This document shows positions 1 through 7,050 of a stretch of DNA of 38,891 nucleotides, in pieces. The stretch comes from Sphingobacterium humi. Lineage in GTDB: Bacteria > Bacteroidota > Bacteroidia > Sphingobacteriales > Sphingobacteriaceae. A program made the position numbers and the translations under genes. The notes beneath the pieces were generated by a model. The model was not told the DNA's origin and ran no database searches. It saw only the letters and a list, made by a program, of their open reading frames with translations. Numbering within the stretch: the stretch's first letter is position 1; every line of letters starts with the position of its first letter. The stretch covers positions 1 to 38,891 of the forward strand of contig NZ_WSQA01000020.1 in assembly GCF_009768885.1 (NCBI RefSeq), written 5' to 3'.

Positions 1-30
1 TTCCAGCCGTCCCTCCCTTGCGGAGTGGTG

Positions 31-62
31 CAAAGATAGGGACAAATTACCTTCACTTCCAA
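31..62 (-). promoter_or_regulatory. Candidate strong promoter reading off the left edge
   Basis: On the minus strand there is a perfect Bacteroidota -7 element TATCTTTG (complement of 31-38). A TTG sits about 21 bases upstream (complement of 60-62). The presumed transcript starts in a C/G-rich stretch that can fold (CTCC-GCAAG-GGAG) and leaves the window at position 1, so the gene it serves is not visible. The arrangement resembles stable-RNA promoters of this phylum, but that is inference. Confidence 0.4.
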
Positions 63-177
63 GAGATACAGCAAAGTATTTTTGTGGAAATAGCGTAACT
101 CGCTAGGACAATGCGTGATAAATTTAGCAGACGGGAGGTATTCTATCGTCTTGTTGTCTTCGTTCTGTTGTCGTGCT

Positions 178-227
178 GTCATCGTGAGCGGAGTCGAACG
201 ACTGGTACGTCAGTACAGATAGCACGC
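178..227 (-). repeat. Intergenic repeat, copy 1 (inverted)
   Basis: This 50-base stretch is the reverse complement of the core of the copies at 365-447 and 486-568, with about 2 mismatches against the right-hand copy. The shared core contains GTCATCGTGAGCGGAGTCGA. Its ends are imperfectly palindromic (GTCAT near one end, GTCGT on the opposite strand at the other), which suits a REP-like or miniature mobile repeat. It is non-coding. Confidence 0.7.
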
Positions 228-364
228 AATAACGACGTTAGTTTAAAGAAATATGAAAGCATTGATTACATAAACAAGCATTGCTTGCAAAGCTTTTGTC
301 AGTGCTGAAGTACTATTGGTAGTAGTTTTATAAGATAGCGTGCAATCAATATTATAAAAAATTG

Positions 365-447
365 AACAAAGCGTGCTACCTGTACCGACGTACTAATCGT
401 TCGACTCCGCTCACGATGACAACCCGTCCACAAAACGTTGACAACAC
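365..447 (+). repeat. Intergenic repeat, copy 2 (direct)
   Basis: This 83-base unit recurs 121 bases downstream with only about 3 mismatches. It begins AACAAAGCGTGCTAC, includes TCGTTCGACTCCGCTCACGA, and ends in CAAAACGTTGACA. It is followed by short iterations of a (CCT)CGACAGCA motif (450-475), part of which (GACAGCACCTCGACAAAA) is also shared with the next copy. Confidence 0.75.
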
Positions 448-485
448 GTCGACAGTACCTCGACAGCACCTCGACAAAAAAGTTA

Positions 486-568
486 AACAAAGCGTGCTAC
501 CTGTACCGACGTACCAGTCGTTCGACTCCGCTCACGATGACAACCCGTCCACAAAACGTTGACAGCAC
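486..568 (+). repeat. Intergenic repeat, copy 3 (direct)
   Basis: Near-identical to the unit at 365-447 (offset exactly 121 bases). It extends into the shared GACAGCACCTCGACAAAA tail at 561-578. The two direct copies plus the inverted copy at 178-227 give a local repeat cluster with no coding potential. Confidence 0.75.
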
Positions 569-740
569 CTCGACAAAACGATAACAAAGAGTACCGCAAT
601 TCCCAGCCCTACCCTCCTCCTGCAGGCTCTAACTACTAAATACTCCATACTAACTACTGCAACAACACCTTCCACTTCCCTTTCACTCCCCTTTCTCACC
701 CGTATCAATCCCCTTTGCAATAGGCTGAACAAGGGATGTG

Positions 741-760
741 AAAAAGCATTACAATGCTTT
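741..760 (-). terminator. Probable terminator of the sphingolipid operon
   Basis: Reading the minus strand, the hairpin AAAGCA-TTGTAA-TGCTTT is followed by a T run. It lies about 80 bases beyond the stop codon of the GtrA-like gene, the last gene of the block. The stem is only 6 bp, so strength is uncertain, and the A-rich left arm means it could also act on the other strand. Confidence 0.45.
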
Positions 761-842
761 TGTAATTATCCTATACAAAAGGAAAAGTATGGAAAAGGTT
801 TTTTGGAAATGGGTAAAGTAAAGCTTAGCTCAAAAAGTTAAT

Positions 843-1229
843 CTACTTTTTAAACACCCAGTATTTTTGGAGGGTAAAGTTGAATCCGAGGGAAACGATG
901 ATTTCTACGATTCCTTTGGAGAGCAGGAAGTGCCAGTGGAGGAAATCTACGAGGAAATGGATTCCCAGGGTTTTTAGACTGATGCTTCCGATGACTACAA
1001 TGATAAACTTCCAGAGTTGGCTGCCGATCGATTGAGTCTTGCTGTTAAAAGACCAGTAACGGTTGATGGTAAAGTTTACGATAGCACCTAAACTTCCACT
1101 AATGACATTGGAGAATGGCGCTGTGAATTTTAAGACCGTGTAGCAGAAGGTATAGATGCCAAAGTCAGACAATCCGCCGATAAAGGCGGATAGCTGTACT
1201 CGTAGAAATTCTTTTACTTTCGCTGTCAT
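843..1229 (-). CDS. GtrA-like four-helix membrane protein
   Basis: A 128-residue protein with four predicted membrane helices, roughly residues 12-32, 38-58, 72-92 and 98-120. It has the pattern of the GtrA/DPMS family: a charged N-terminus, a helix ending in FTINRYWSF, and a C-terminal repeat of that pattern, FTLQKYWVFKK. GtrA proteins are thought to move polyprenyl-linked sugars across the inner membrane, and others are accessory to lipid glycosylation. It is the last gene of a co-oriented block, 12 bases after the CDP-alcohol phosphotransferase gene, downstream of serine palmitoyltransferase. Family membership is fairly clear. A role in flipping or modifying a sphingolipid or its head-group donor is inference from position only. 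Confidence 0.8.
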   Translation of the reverse strand: MTAKVKEFLRVQLSAFIGGLSDFGIYTFCYTVLKFTAPFSNVISGSLGAIVNFTINRYWSFNSKTQSIGSQLWKFIIVVIGSISLKTLGIHFLVDFLHWHFLLSKGIVEIIVSLGFNFTLQKYWVFKK

Positions 1230-1241
1230 GTGGCATGCGGT

Positions 1242-1937
1242 TTAATCTTGTTTTGGCTGTTGGGCTTTGGCGGCCTTCTCTTCGATATCCTTTTGATCAC
1301 CTAAGGCCAATAGCTTTTTGGTATCGCCCAGGTTGATGAAGAACAAGATAATACAAATACCAAGCACACTGTAATTAATGGATCCCGGCACAAATACTTC
1401 CAGCACCAATACCAAACTGATAATAACGCGGATTTCGGTTGGACCCAGCAATCCGGCATCGATGGTATACTTATCGGTGATGCGATAACGCAATTGGGAA
1501 ATAATCATGGCCCATCCGTATAAAGATACCAGGGTAAAGCCCAGGTATTTAAAATCGCCGGTGGCATACAGCACGTAACCAAGTCCGATAAAAACGGTAC
1601 TCACCCAGTCCATCACGATATCCAATGCGAAACCGTACCATTTCCGCGATTTATTGCGGTAGTAGGCAATACGTCCATCCAGGGAGTCGCCGAACCATTG
1701 CACGAAGAAGCCGACAATACCGAGGAACAAGTAATTGATATGCACATACTCGGCGAGCAGGAAGCTTCCTAAAATCATGAAGGATCCAAATAGGCCGATT
1801 GCCGTTAATCCGTCGGAGGAAATCCAATTCGGGATTTTAGGCACGAGGTAGGAAATTAGTTTTTGTTCAGGATTACTTAAGATATTCGTTCTCTTCCGAT
1901 CCTGAAATAACTTTTTATTGATCTTTTGACCACTCAT
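1242..1937 (-). CDS. CDP-alcohol phosphatidyltransferase family protein
   Basis: A 231-residue multi-pass membrane protein of the CDP-alcohol phosphotransferase family, which transfers a phospho-alcohol from a CDP-linked donor. The signature lies near residues 83-110: DSLDG, then RIA, then GFALD and IVMD, giving the four metal-binding aspartates of DxxDG...GxxxDxxxD. The usual Ala-Arg reads Ala-Tyr here, and the spacer to the second glycine is nine residues, not eight. About six hydrophobic segments follow one another, and the C-terminus is charged and Lys/Gln-rich. It sits 45 bases after the reductase gene, with an intercistronic hairpin at 1952-1970, and 12 bases before the GtrA-like gene. 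Context suggests addition of a phospho-head group (ethanolamine, glycerol or inositol) to ceramide. A plain phospholipid synthase is the main alternative. Confidence 0.8.
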   Translation of the reverse strand: MSGQKINKKLFQDRKRTNILSNPEQKLISYLVPKIPNWISSDGLTAIGLFGSFMILGSFLLAEYVHINYLFLGIVGFFVQWFGDSLDGRIAYYRNKSRKWYGFALDIVMDWVSTVFIGLGYVLYATGDFKYLGFTLVSLYGWAMIISQLRYRITDKYTIDAGLLGPTEIRVIISLVLVLEVFVPGSINYSVLGICIILFFINLGDTKKLLALGDQKDIEEKAAKAQQPKQD

Positions 1938-1982
1938 TATTTTTATGATTTAAAGGCATTGCTGCCCTTTATGTTTTTCATT

Positions 1983-2981
1983 TTACAGCCAGTTATGGCT
2001 TTTATACCAATTCAAACTCTCTTTCAACCCTCTTTCCAGGTCAAATTTAGGGTTGAAATCTAATGCTTGTACGGCATGGTTAATTGCACATCCCCAGTTT
2101 TCTGCTGTTAACTCCCCTAGCCTTTCGGGATAGATTACCGGTGTTTTGGCGGAGGACTTATACAGGCGTTCCGAGAACTGCGCCACTAATTTCACTAGCC
2201 CAAGGGGCACATGAATGCGGAACAGTCTACGCTTTAAGGTTTGCTTAAAAATATCGGCCATCGCATACCTCGAGTACACTAGCCCGTCGGATATATTGTA
2301 AAATTGTAGGCCTTGTTGCGGCGCTATACAACCTTGCAATAAGACATCGCAAAGATCTTTCACGTAAACAAAGCTGAGTTTTTGTGGATTCTTGCCGATA
2401 TAGGGATCCAAACCCTTATTCATGGTGTCGAATAAGATAAAGATATCCTTCTCCCGGGGACCATACACTGCGGTTGGGCGAAATACCGAAATAGGTTTAT
2501 CGGCAAATTTCGCTTTAATCATCAGTTCCGCATCGCGTTTGCTACGCCCATATACGGTAACTGGCTGATAAGGCGTGGATTCATCGATCAATGTTTCGCT
2601 ATTGTAGGCAATAGGCCCAATAGCTGCGAGGCTACTGACGAAGGAGATACGGATTAAAGGCATGTCAGCGGTTGTTGCTGCAGCCAGTATCGCTTCGGTA
2701 TAGCCAATATTCACGGCTTTCATTTGTTCTTCATCTTTCGCCTTGGTCATAGCCGCGGCATGGATGATATAGGCATATTGTTCAGCTTCGAACAATTGCT
2801 TCAGTTCTTCTGTGTTACCAAGATTGGGGTATACAAATTTATCGACGTATTGCTGAATAGGCTCAATGGCACTGCTTTTACGCACTGCGGCATGCACTTC
2901 CAGGCCCAAGTTTTGGGCAGCCTCCACCAGGTGAGAGCCTACGAAACCGCTCGCACCGGTAATGAAAATTTTCTTTCTCAT
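1983..2981 (-). CDS. NAD-dependent epimerase/dehydratase family protein, candidate ceramide reductase
   Basis: A 332-residue extended short-chain dehydrogenase. The N-terminal Rossmann motif is GASGFVG (residues 9-15), the catalytic pair is Y144xxxK148 (YGRSK), with serines at 116-117 (FVSSLAA). This is the fold of sugar epimerases and dihydroflavonol-type reductases. Its start codon overlaps the stop of the upstream acyltransferase gene by four bases (ATGA), which implies translational coupling. In Caulobacter and Bacteroides, a protein of this family reduces 3-oxo-ceramide to dihydroceramide (CerR). Co-transcription with serine palmitoyltransferase and a GNAT-like acyltransferase makes that the best specific guess. 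The family is firm; the substrate is inferred from neighbours. Confidence 0.85.
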   Translation of the reverse strand: MRKKIFITGASGFVGSHLVEAAQNLGLEVHAAVRKSSAIEPIQQYVDKFVYPNLGNTEELKQLFEAEQYAYIIHAAAMTKAKDEEQMKAVNIGYTEAILAAATTADMPLIRISFVSSLAAIGPIAYNSETLIDESTPYQPVTVYGRSKRDAELMIKAKFADKPISVFRPTAVYGPREKDIFILFDTMNKGLDPYIGKNPQKLSFVYVKDLCDVLLQGCIAPQQGLQFYNISDGLVYSRYAMADIFKQTLKRRLFRIHVPLGLVKLVAQFSERLYKSSAKTPVIYPERLGELTAENWGCAINHAVQALDFNPKFDLERGLKESLNWYKSHNWL

Positions 2982-4099
2982 ATCGCTTTTTCGTAAAGCC
3001 GATAACGTTTGTAGAAGTCTGCGTTTATTTGTTCAATAGCGTGATTCATCAGGTAGTTATGATCGAGCATCCATGAACATTCTGCTTCGACAATACCGGA
3101 AGGGAGTGCATTTTTGATAATGCGTCCGTAAAGGCAGGCTTCAATACCCAGTTTACGATAGCTCTCCAGTACGCCAAGCATAAGCACCCTGACAGATTTA
3201 ATGTTTTTCTTACCGAATAAGAGTTTAAAGATTCCGGTTGGAAGGAGTCTTCCTCTTTTGATATTAATCAATATTTCATTGAGATTTGGAATTCCGAGGG
3301 CAAAGCCAATGATTTCGTCTCCTTTTTGTGCGATGATGCAGTATTTAGGGTCGACGAGCATTTTCAAGTCTTTGGCGATATAGAAGAATTCCGCATCGGT
3401 CATAGGTACAAACCCGAGGTTTTTATCCCATGCTTTATTGTAAACCACTTTAATTTTTTCGGCTTCATTTTTAAAATCTTTCAGGTTTATCTGTCGAAGA
3501 ATAATTCCTGATCGTTGTAAACGAGCTTCCAATTTTTCCAACAACAACACCGAGCGTTGGCTTGCGGTACTTTTATTTACCAAATACGCTCTGAGGTCTT
3601 CTTTTTTATCGAATCCTGCTTTGCTGATGAGGTCCATATAGTAAGGAAAATTGTAGGGCATCATGACCATTGGCGGTCTGTCGAAGCCTTCTACTAATAA
3701 TCCTAACGTATCGTTTGTTGATAAGTTGATGGGTCCAACGATATTGTTAGCGCCTTTATTTTTCACCCATTCTTCTGCGGTTTCCAATAATTTATTGGCC
3801 ACTTCCTGATCGTTAATACAATCAAAGAATCCAAACTGTCCTTCGTTCACCTGGTTAAAGGCATTGTGGTTGGTATTGTAAATCGCGAGGACACGTCCTA
3901 CGATTTCACCATCCTGATAGGCCAGAAAAGGTTGTGCAGTGGAATGTTGGTAGAAGGGGTGTTTTTTGGGGTTTAATAAATCATCCTGTGCCAGAAATAA
4001 TTCTGGCACATAATTCGGATCGTTCGCATACAGATCGTGAGGAAAATCAATGAATTTTGCTCTTTGACTTTTCGTTTCTACGGGAACAATCGTTATCAC
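2978..4099 (-). CDS. GNAT-like acyltransferase, candidate bacterial ceramide synthase
   Basis: A 373-residue soluble-looking protein with two apparent acyl-CoA N-acyltransferase-like halves. The first spans about 1-150 and includes FLAYQDGEIVGRVLAIYN. The second spans about 190-360 and includes YCIIAQKGDEIIGFALGIPN and VLMLGVLESYRKLGIEACLY, the latter resembling a GNAT acyl-CoA-binding strand-loop-helix. It resembles proteins usually annotated hypothetical or YghO-like. In Caulobacter the ceramide synthase is a GNAT-type protein unrelated to eukaryotic ceramide synthases. This gene begins 16 bases after serine palmitoyltransferase and overlaps the reductase gene by four bases, so the same role (N-acylation of 3-ketosphinganine) is a good hypothesis. 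That role is inference; the fold call is moderate. Confidence 0.7.
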   Translation of the reverse strand: MITIVPVETKSQRAKFIDFPHDLYANDPNYVPELFLAQDDLLNPKKHPFYQHSTAQPFLAYQDGEIVGRVLAIYNTNHNAFNQVNEGQFGFFDCINDQEVANKLLETAEEWVKNKGANNIVGPINLSTNDTLGLLVEGFDRPPMVMMPYNFPYYMDLISKAGFDKKEDLRAYLVNKSTASQRSVLLLEKLEARLQRSGIILRQINLKDFKNEAEKIKVVYNKAWDKNLGFVPMTDAEFFYIAKDLKMLVDPKYCIIAQKGDEIIGFALGIPNLNEILINIKRGRLLPTGIFKLLFGKKNIKSVRVLMLGVLESYRKLGIEACLYGRIIKNALPSGIVEAECSWMLDHNYLMNHAIEQINADFYKRYRLYEKAI

Positions 4100-4115
4100 G
4101 GTGATTAATTTTTAG

Positions 4116-5324
4116 TTATCCAATAAATGTTTCGACCTCTAATGCTTTGAACACTTTGGTCATTTTTTCCACGGCCTCATCGATTTGATCGAAGGTATGT
4201 GTTGCCATTAGGGAGAATCGGATTAGGGACTCTTCTGCTGGTACGGCCGGTGCAACTACAGGGTTCACAAAAACGCCATCATCTTGTAGCATTTTGGTCA
4301 CGATGTATGTTTTCTCGTTATTTCTAACGAAGATAGGTAAGATTGGGCTTTCGGTAGCTCCTAAATCAAAACCGTTATCAAGTAATAACTTCTTCGCGTA
4401 ATTGGTGTTGGCCCATAATCTTTCGATGTGCTCTGGTTCTGTTTGAATAATTTCCAGGGCTTTCAAAGTTGAAGCCACCGATGCCGGGGTCATGGATGCA
4501 CTGAACATCAAGGAGCGGGCGCGGTGTTTCAAGAACTCGATGGTATCTTTATCAGCTGCCACGAAGCCCCCTAAGGAAGCTAATGACTTACTGAAAGTAC
4601 CCATAATCAGGTCCACCTGATCTGTTAGACCGAAGTGAGATGCTGTTCCGGCACCTTTTTCCCCGATAACGCCAAGGCTATGGGCGTCGTCGCACAATAT
4701 TGCGGCGTCGAATTCGTTAGCTACTTGTACAAGTTCTGGTAATTTTACGATGTCACCTTCCATGCTGAAGATACCATCAGTAGCGATAAGCTTGAAGCTT
4801 TCTTCGGGCAGGCGCGAAATTTTATCGCGAAGGTCATCGATATTATTGTGGGCGTATTTAATTACTTTGGAGAAGGACAATCTACTTCCATCGATGATAG
4901 AAGCATGGTCACGTTCATCTAACAAGATGTAATCATGGCGTCCAGTCAGGCAAGACAAGGGTCCTAAGTTCGACTGGAATCCGGTACTGAACAGAATTGC
5001 GGCTTCTTTACCAACGTAATCGGCCAATTTTTCTTCGAGTTCTACGTGAATATCGAGGGTTCCGTTCAGGAATCGCGACCCTGCGCACCCAGTTCCATAT
5101 TTTTCCAAAGCATCTTGGGAGGCTTTAATAATACGGGGATCGGTTGTTAACCCTAGGTAGGAGTTTGAACCGAACATCAAGACACGACGGCCATCAATTT
5201 TAACCTCGGTATCTTGCTTGGATTGGATTGGTCTGAAATAGGCATATAAGTTTTTAGATTTTATATCTCCTAACTCGCCATTTAAAAACCGCGCAGTTCT
5301 TTCGTTTAATTTTCCCTTGCTCAT
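4116..5324 (-). CDS. spt: Serine palmitoyltransferase
   Basis: A 402-residue PLP-dependent alpha-oxoamine synthase. It condenses L-serine with palmitoyl-CoA to give 3-ketosphinganine and CO2, the first step of sphingolipid synthesis. The PLP lysine is K246 in GTFSKSLASLGG; the ring-binding Asp212 and His215 lie in CDDAHSLGVIG; the stacking His140 is in DERDH. The N-terminal stretch with YFRPIQSKQDTEV and FGSNSYLGLT closely follows the Sphingobacterium multivorum/spiritivorum enzymes as I remember them, which separates it from the related glycine C-acetyltransferase (Kbl) and BioF. The length is normal for the homodimeric soluble bacterial enzyme. It is the first gene of the minus-strand block, divergent from smpB across a 296-base AT-rich gap. 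Confidence 0.95.
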   Translation of the reverse strand: MSKGKLNERTARFLNGELGDIKSKNLYAYFRPIQSKQDTEVKIDGRRVLMFGSNSYLGLTTDPRIIKASQDALEKYGTGCAGSRFLNGTLDIHVELEEKLADYVGKEAAILFSTGFQSNLGPLSCLTGRHDYILLDERDHASIIDGSRLSFSKVIKYAHNNIDDLRDKISRLPEESFKLIATDGIFSMEGDIVKLPELVQVANEFDAAILCDDAHSLGVIGEKGAGTASHFGLTDQVDLIMGTFSKSLASLGGFVAADKDTIEFLKHRARSLMFSASMTPASVASTLKALEIIQTEPEHIERLWANTNYAKKLLLDNGFDLGATESPILPIFVRNNEKTYIVTKMLQDDGVFVNPVVAPAVPAEESLIRFSLMATHTFDQIDEAVEKMTKVFKALEVETFIG

Positions 5325-5393
5325 TCGTCAGGTATCTATTTTCTCAACAATATTTACTTTTTGAACTTTTAACAAAAATCGTCAAAAATCTCA

Positions 5394-5426
5394 CAAAGGT
5401 ACAAAACTACTCTTATCATTAAACAA
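5394..5426 (-). promoter_or_regulatory. Candidate promoter of the sphingolipid operon
   Basis: On the minus strand a -7 box TACCTTTG (complement of 5394-5401) is preceded by TTGTTT (complement of 5421-5426) with a slightly long spacer of about 22 bases. It lies about 70 bases upstream of the spt start. The -7 element matches the Bacteroidota consensus fully; the -33 part is weaker. Confidence 0.5.
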
Positions 5427-5570
5427 TTAATGTGCAATTTTTACCTTTTATTACAAAAAATCGACGCAAACATACAAAACTTAAGCATGACTTTAGTTGT
5501 GATTTGACATATAAATATCATAAAATTAAATTAATATTAACAGAATGTAGTGTAATTAAAAGGGTATGAT

Positions 5571-5600
5571 TTTGCAAAAATTGTTTATTTATTACCTTTG
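5571..5600 (+). promoter_or_regulatory. Promoter of smpB
   Basis: TTTG at 5571-5574, an 18-base spacer, then TACCTTTG at 5593-5600. This matches the Bacteroidota -33/-7 consensus closely and lies 20 bases upstream of the smpB start, which implies a very short leader. Confidence 0.7.
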
Positions 5601-5620
5601 TGCTTCAAAGATCCAGATAA

Positions 5621-6076
5621 ATGGCCATTTCATCGACTGTTAATATTAAAAATAAACGCGCTTCCTTTGAGTTTCACCTGCTAGACCGCTATGTTGCGGG
5701 GCTGGCTTTATTAGGTACGGAGATTAAATCTATCCGTGAAGGTAAAGCCAATATTAACGACAGTTTCTGCTCATTTTTCGAGGATGGATTATACATTCGG
5801 AACATGCATATTGCCGAGTATTCCTATGGTTCTTTTTATAACCATGAGGCCAAACGCGACCGCAAGCTATTATTGACCAAGAAGGAGCTTAAAAAGCTGC
5901 GGGAGAAAGGCGAGGAAAAGGGGTTTACGATAGTTCCATTACGTATTTTCATCAACGAACGAGGTTATGCGAAGATCGAAATTGCCTTGGCACAAGGCAA
6001 GAAGGACTTCGATAAGCGCGAGAGTATCAAAGAACGAGAGTCGAAACGTGAATTAGACCGCGTTATGAAGCGCTAG
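5621..6076 (+). CDS. smpB: SsrA-binding protein SmpB
   Basis: A 151-residue protein with the SmpB core. KRASFEFHLLDRYVAGLALL is followed by GTEIKSIREGKANINDSFC, a central beta-barrel ending near IFINERGYAKIEIALAQGKK, and the basic C-terminal tail (KERESKRELDRVMKR) that enters the ribosomal mRNA channel. It binds tmRNA and delivers it to stalled ribosomes. The length is typical. It is a single-gene unit with its own promoter. Its 3' end overlaps the last 14 bases of the convergent AraC-type regulator gene. I see no tmRNA (ssrA) gene in this window. Confidence 0.97.
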   Translation: MAISSTVNIKNKRASFEFHLLDRYVAGLALLGTEIKSIREGKANINDSFCSFFEDGLYIRNMHIAEYSYGSFYNHEAKRDRKLLLTKKELKKLREKGEEKGFTIVPLRIFINERGYAKIEIALAQGKKDFDKRESIKERESKRELDRVMKR

Positions 6077-6998
6077 CTTCTTGGCGGCGTTGGTAATGTC
6101 CGGGTGTCATGCCTTCTCTTTTTCGGAAGGTACGCACGAAATAATTGACATCACTAAATCCGCAGGCATAACAAACTTCTTTAACAGACAGTTTTGTTTT
6201 CAGCATTTCTTTAGCTTTGTAGATTCTTTCTTGAATAACCAATTCCATGGGGCTTATGCCCAGTTCTTCCTTAAACATTCGGAACAGGGACGCTTTACTC
6301 ATGTTCATGTATTGGCTTAGTTGATCAACAGTTAGTTTGTCACTTATATGATTTGCGATATATTTTTTCAAATGTATTATGGGCTGATTTTGCGCTGTTG
6401 GCTTGTCGATTCTGAGCTGCGCAAATTGCTGTTGCTGAATGATGCGCACGAGCAATTCTTTGAATAACAGATCGGCAAGCACATCCTTTAAGGGATCATC
6501 GCTAGTCATGCTAGCGAAGAGTTTATTGGATATGGCGCTAATTTCGCTGGTATTGGCAAAATGGATATTATCCCAGGCGAAGTTCCATTGGAGCCTGTTA
6601 TTTTCTTTTGGATAATACTCATTAAGGTAATTTAAGGTTCGATTTACTTTATCGGAAGAGATTACCAATGCGGTGCATTGGGTCGGGTCTAACAAAGCGG
6701 CTTCGGGGAAATCGATGTGCATGGGTTTGGACGCCGGCAGCACGATGGTCTCACCGGGGTAATACTCAAAAGCAGGCACCTCATTGACGTGCATAATTTT
6801 CTTTCCCTTGAGCATGTTGATGATAACCATATCATCAAACTTCAGGGGCACCAAACTACTGGCTTGGTAGGTTTCATACACATTGAGTTCAAAGTTTTCA
6901 AGTGTAAAAGCTCTTCTATTCTCAACCAATGTATTGATTTCATTTTCCTTGGAAAAAGGCAGTTCCTGAATCAAATTTTTTCCACTCATATCAAACAT
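6063..6998 (-). CDS. AraC-family transcriptional regulator
   Basis: A 311-residue regulator with an N-terminal cupin-like sensing region (about 1-190) and a C-terminal AraC/XylS DNA-binding domain (about 208-308). The first helix-turn-helix is around LTVDQLSQYMNMSKASLFRM. The second includes SVKEVCYACGFSDVNYFVRT and FRKREGMTPGHYQR, the family hallmark. It is divergent from the aldehyde dehydrogenase gene, with 228 bases between starts, and that gap contains 21-bp-spaced direct repeats. Local activation of the dehydrogenase/DUF779 unit by this protein is therefore likely, but inferred. Regulators of this kind beside ExaC/AldB-type dehydrogenases often respond to alcohols or aldehydes; the ligand here is unknown. 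The 3' end overlaps smpB by 14 bases. Confidence 0.9.
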   Translation of the reverse strand: MFDMSGKNLIQELPFSKENEINTLVENRRAFTLENFELNVYETYQASSLVPLKFDDMVIINMLKGKKIMHVNEVPAFEYYPGETIVLPASKPMHIDFPEAALLDPTQCTALVISSDKVNRTLNYLNEYYPKENNRLQWNFAWDNIHFANTSEISAISNKLFASMTSDDPLKDVLADLLFKELLVRIIQQQQFAQLRIDKPTAQNQPIIHLKKYIANHISDKLTVDQLSQYMNMSKASLFRMFKEELGISPMELVIQERIYKAKEMLKTKLSVKEVCYACGFSDVNYFVRTFRKREGMTPGHYQRRQEASAS

Positions 6999-7050
6999 TT
7001 TCTATAATTGGCTGCTTATCAAATATATAAAAACTATTGATAAATCAAAA

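Larger units (their letters stand above)
1..842. other. Gene-free intergenic region
   Basis: I see no convincing gene in these 842 bases. The short open frames here (about 60-66 codons on both strands) run through the repeat copies and give Arg/Ser/Cys-rich peptides with no start context. The stretch holds a left-edge promoter candidate, three copies of a repeat, a C/T-rich plus-strand tract at roughly 600-715, and a hairpin that probably ends the sphingolipid operon. Confidence 0.6.

Noticed and set aside
365..578. CRISPR array
   Set aside because: Only two direct units of 83 bases with a 38-base separation and one inverted copy; no series of short repeats with unique spacers and no cas genes.
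111..732. Short open frames of 60-66 codons on both strands in the left intergenic region
   Set aside because: They run through the repeat copies, give low-complexity Arg/Cys/Ser-rich peptides resembling no family, and overlap one another on opposite strands.
4116..5324. Glycine C-acetyltransferase (Kbl) or BioF instead of serine palmitoyltransferase
   Set aside because: The whole sequence follows Sphingobacterium serine palmitoyltransferases as remembered, and the neighbours fit ceramide synthesis; no threonine dehydrogenase or biotin gene is nearby.
5325..5620. tmRNA gene next to smpB
   Set aside because: The AT-rich gap has no tRNA-like ends or tag-peptide frame; it holds only the two divergent promoters.
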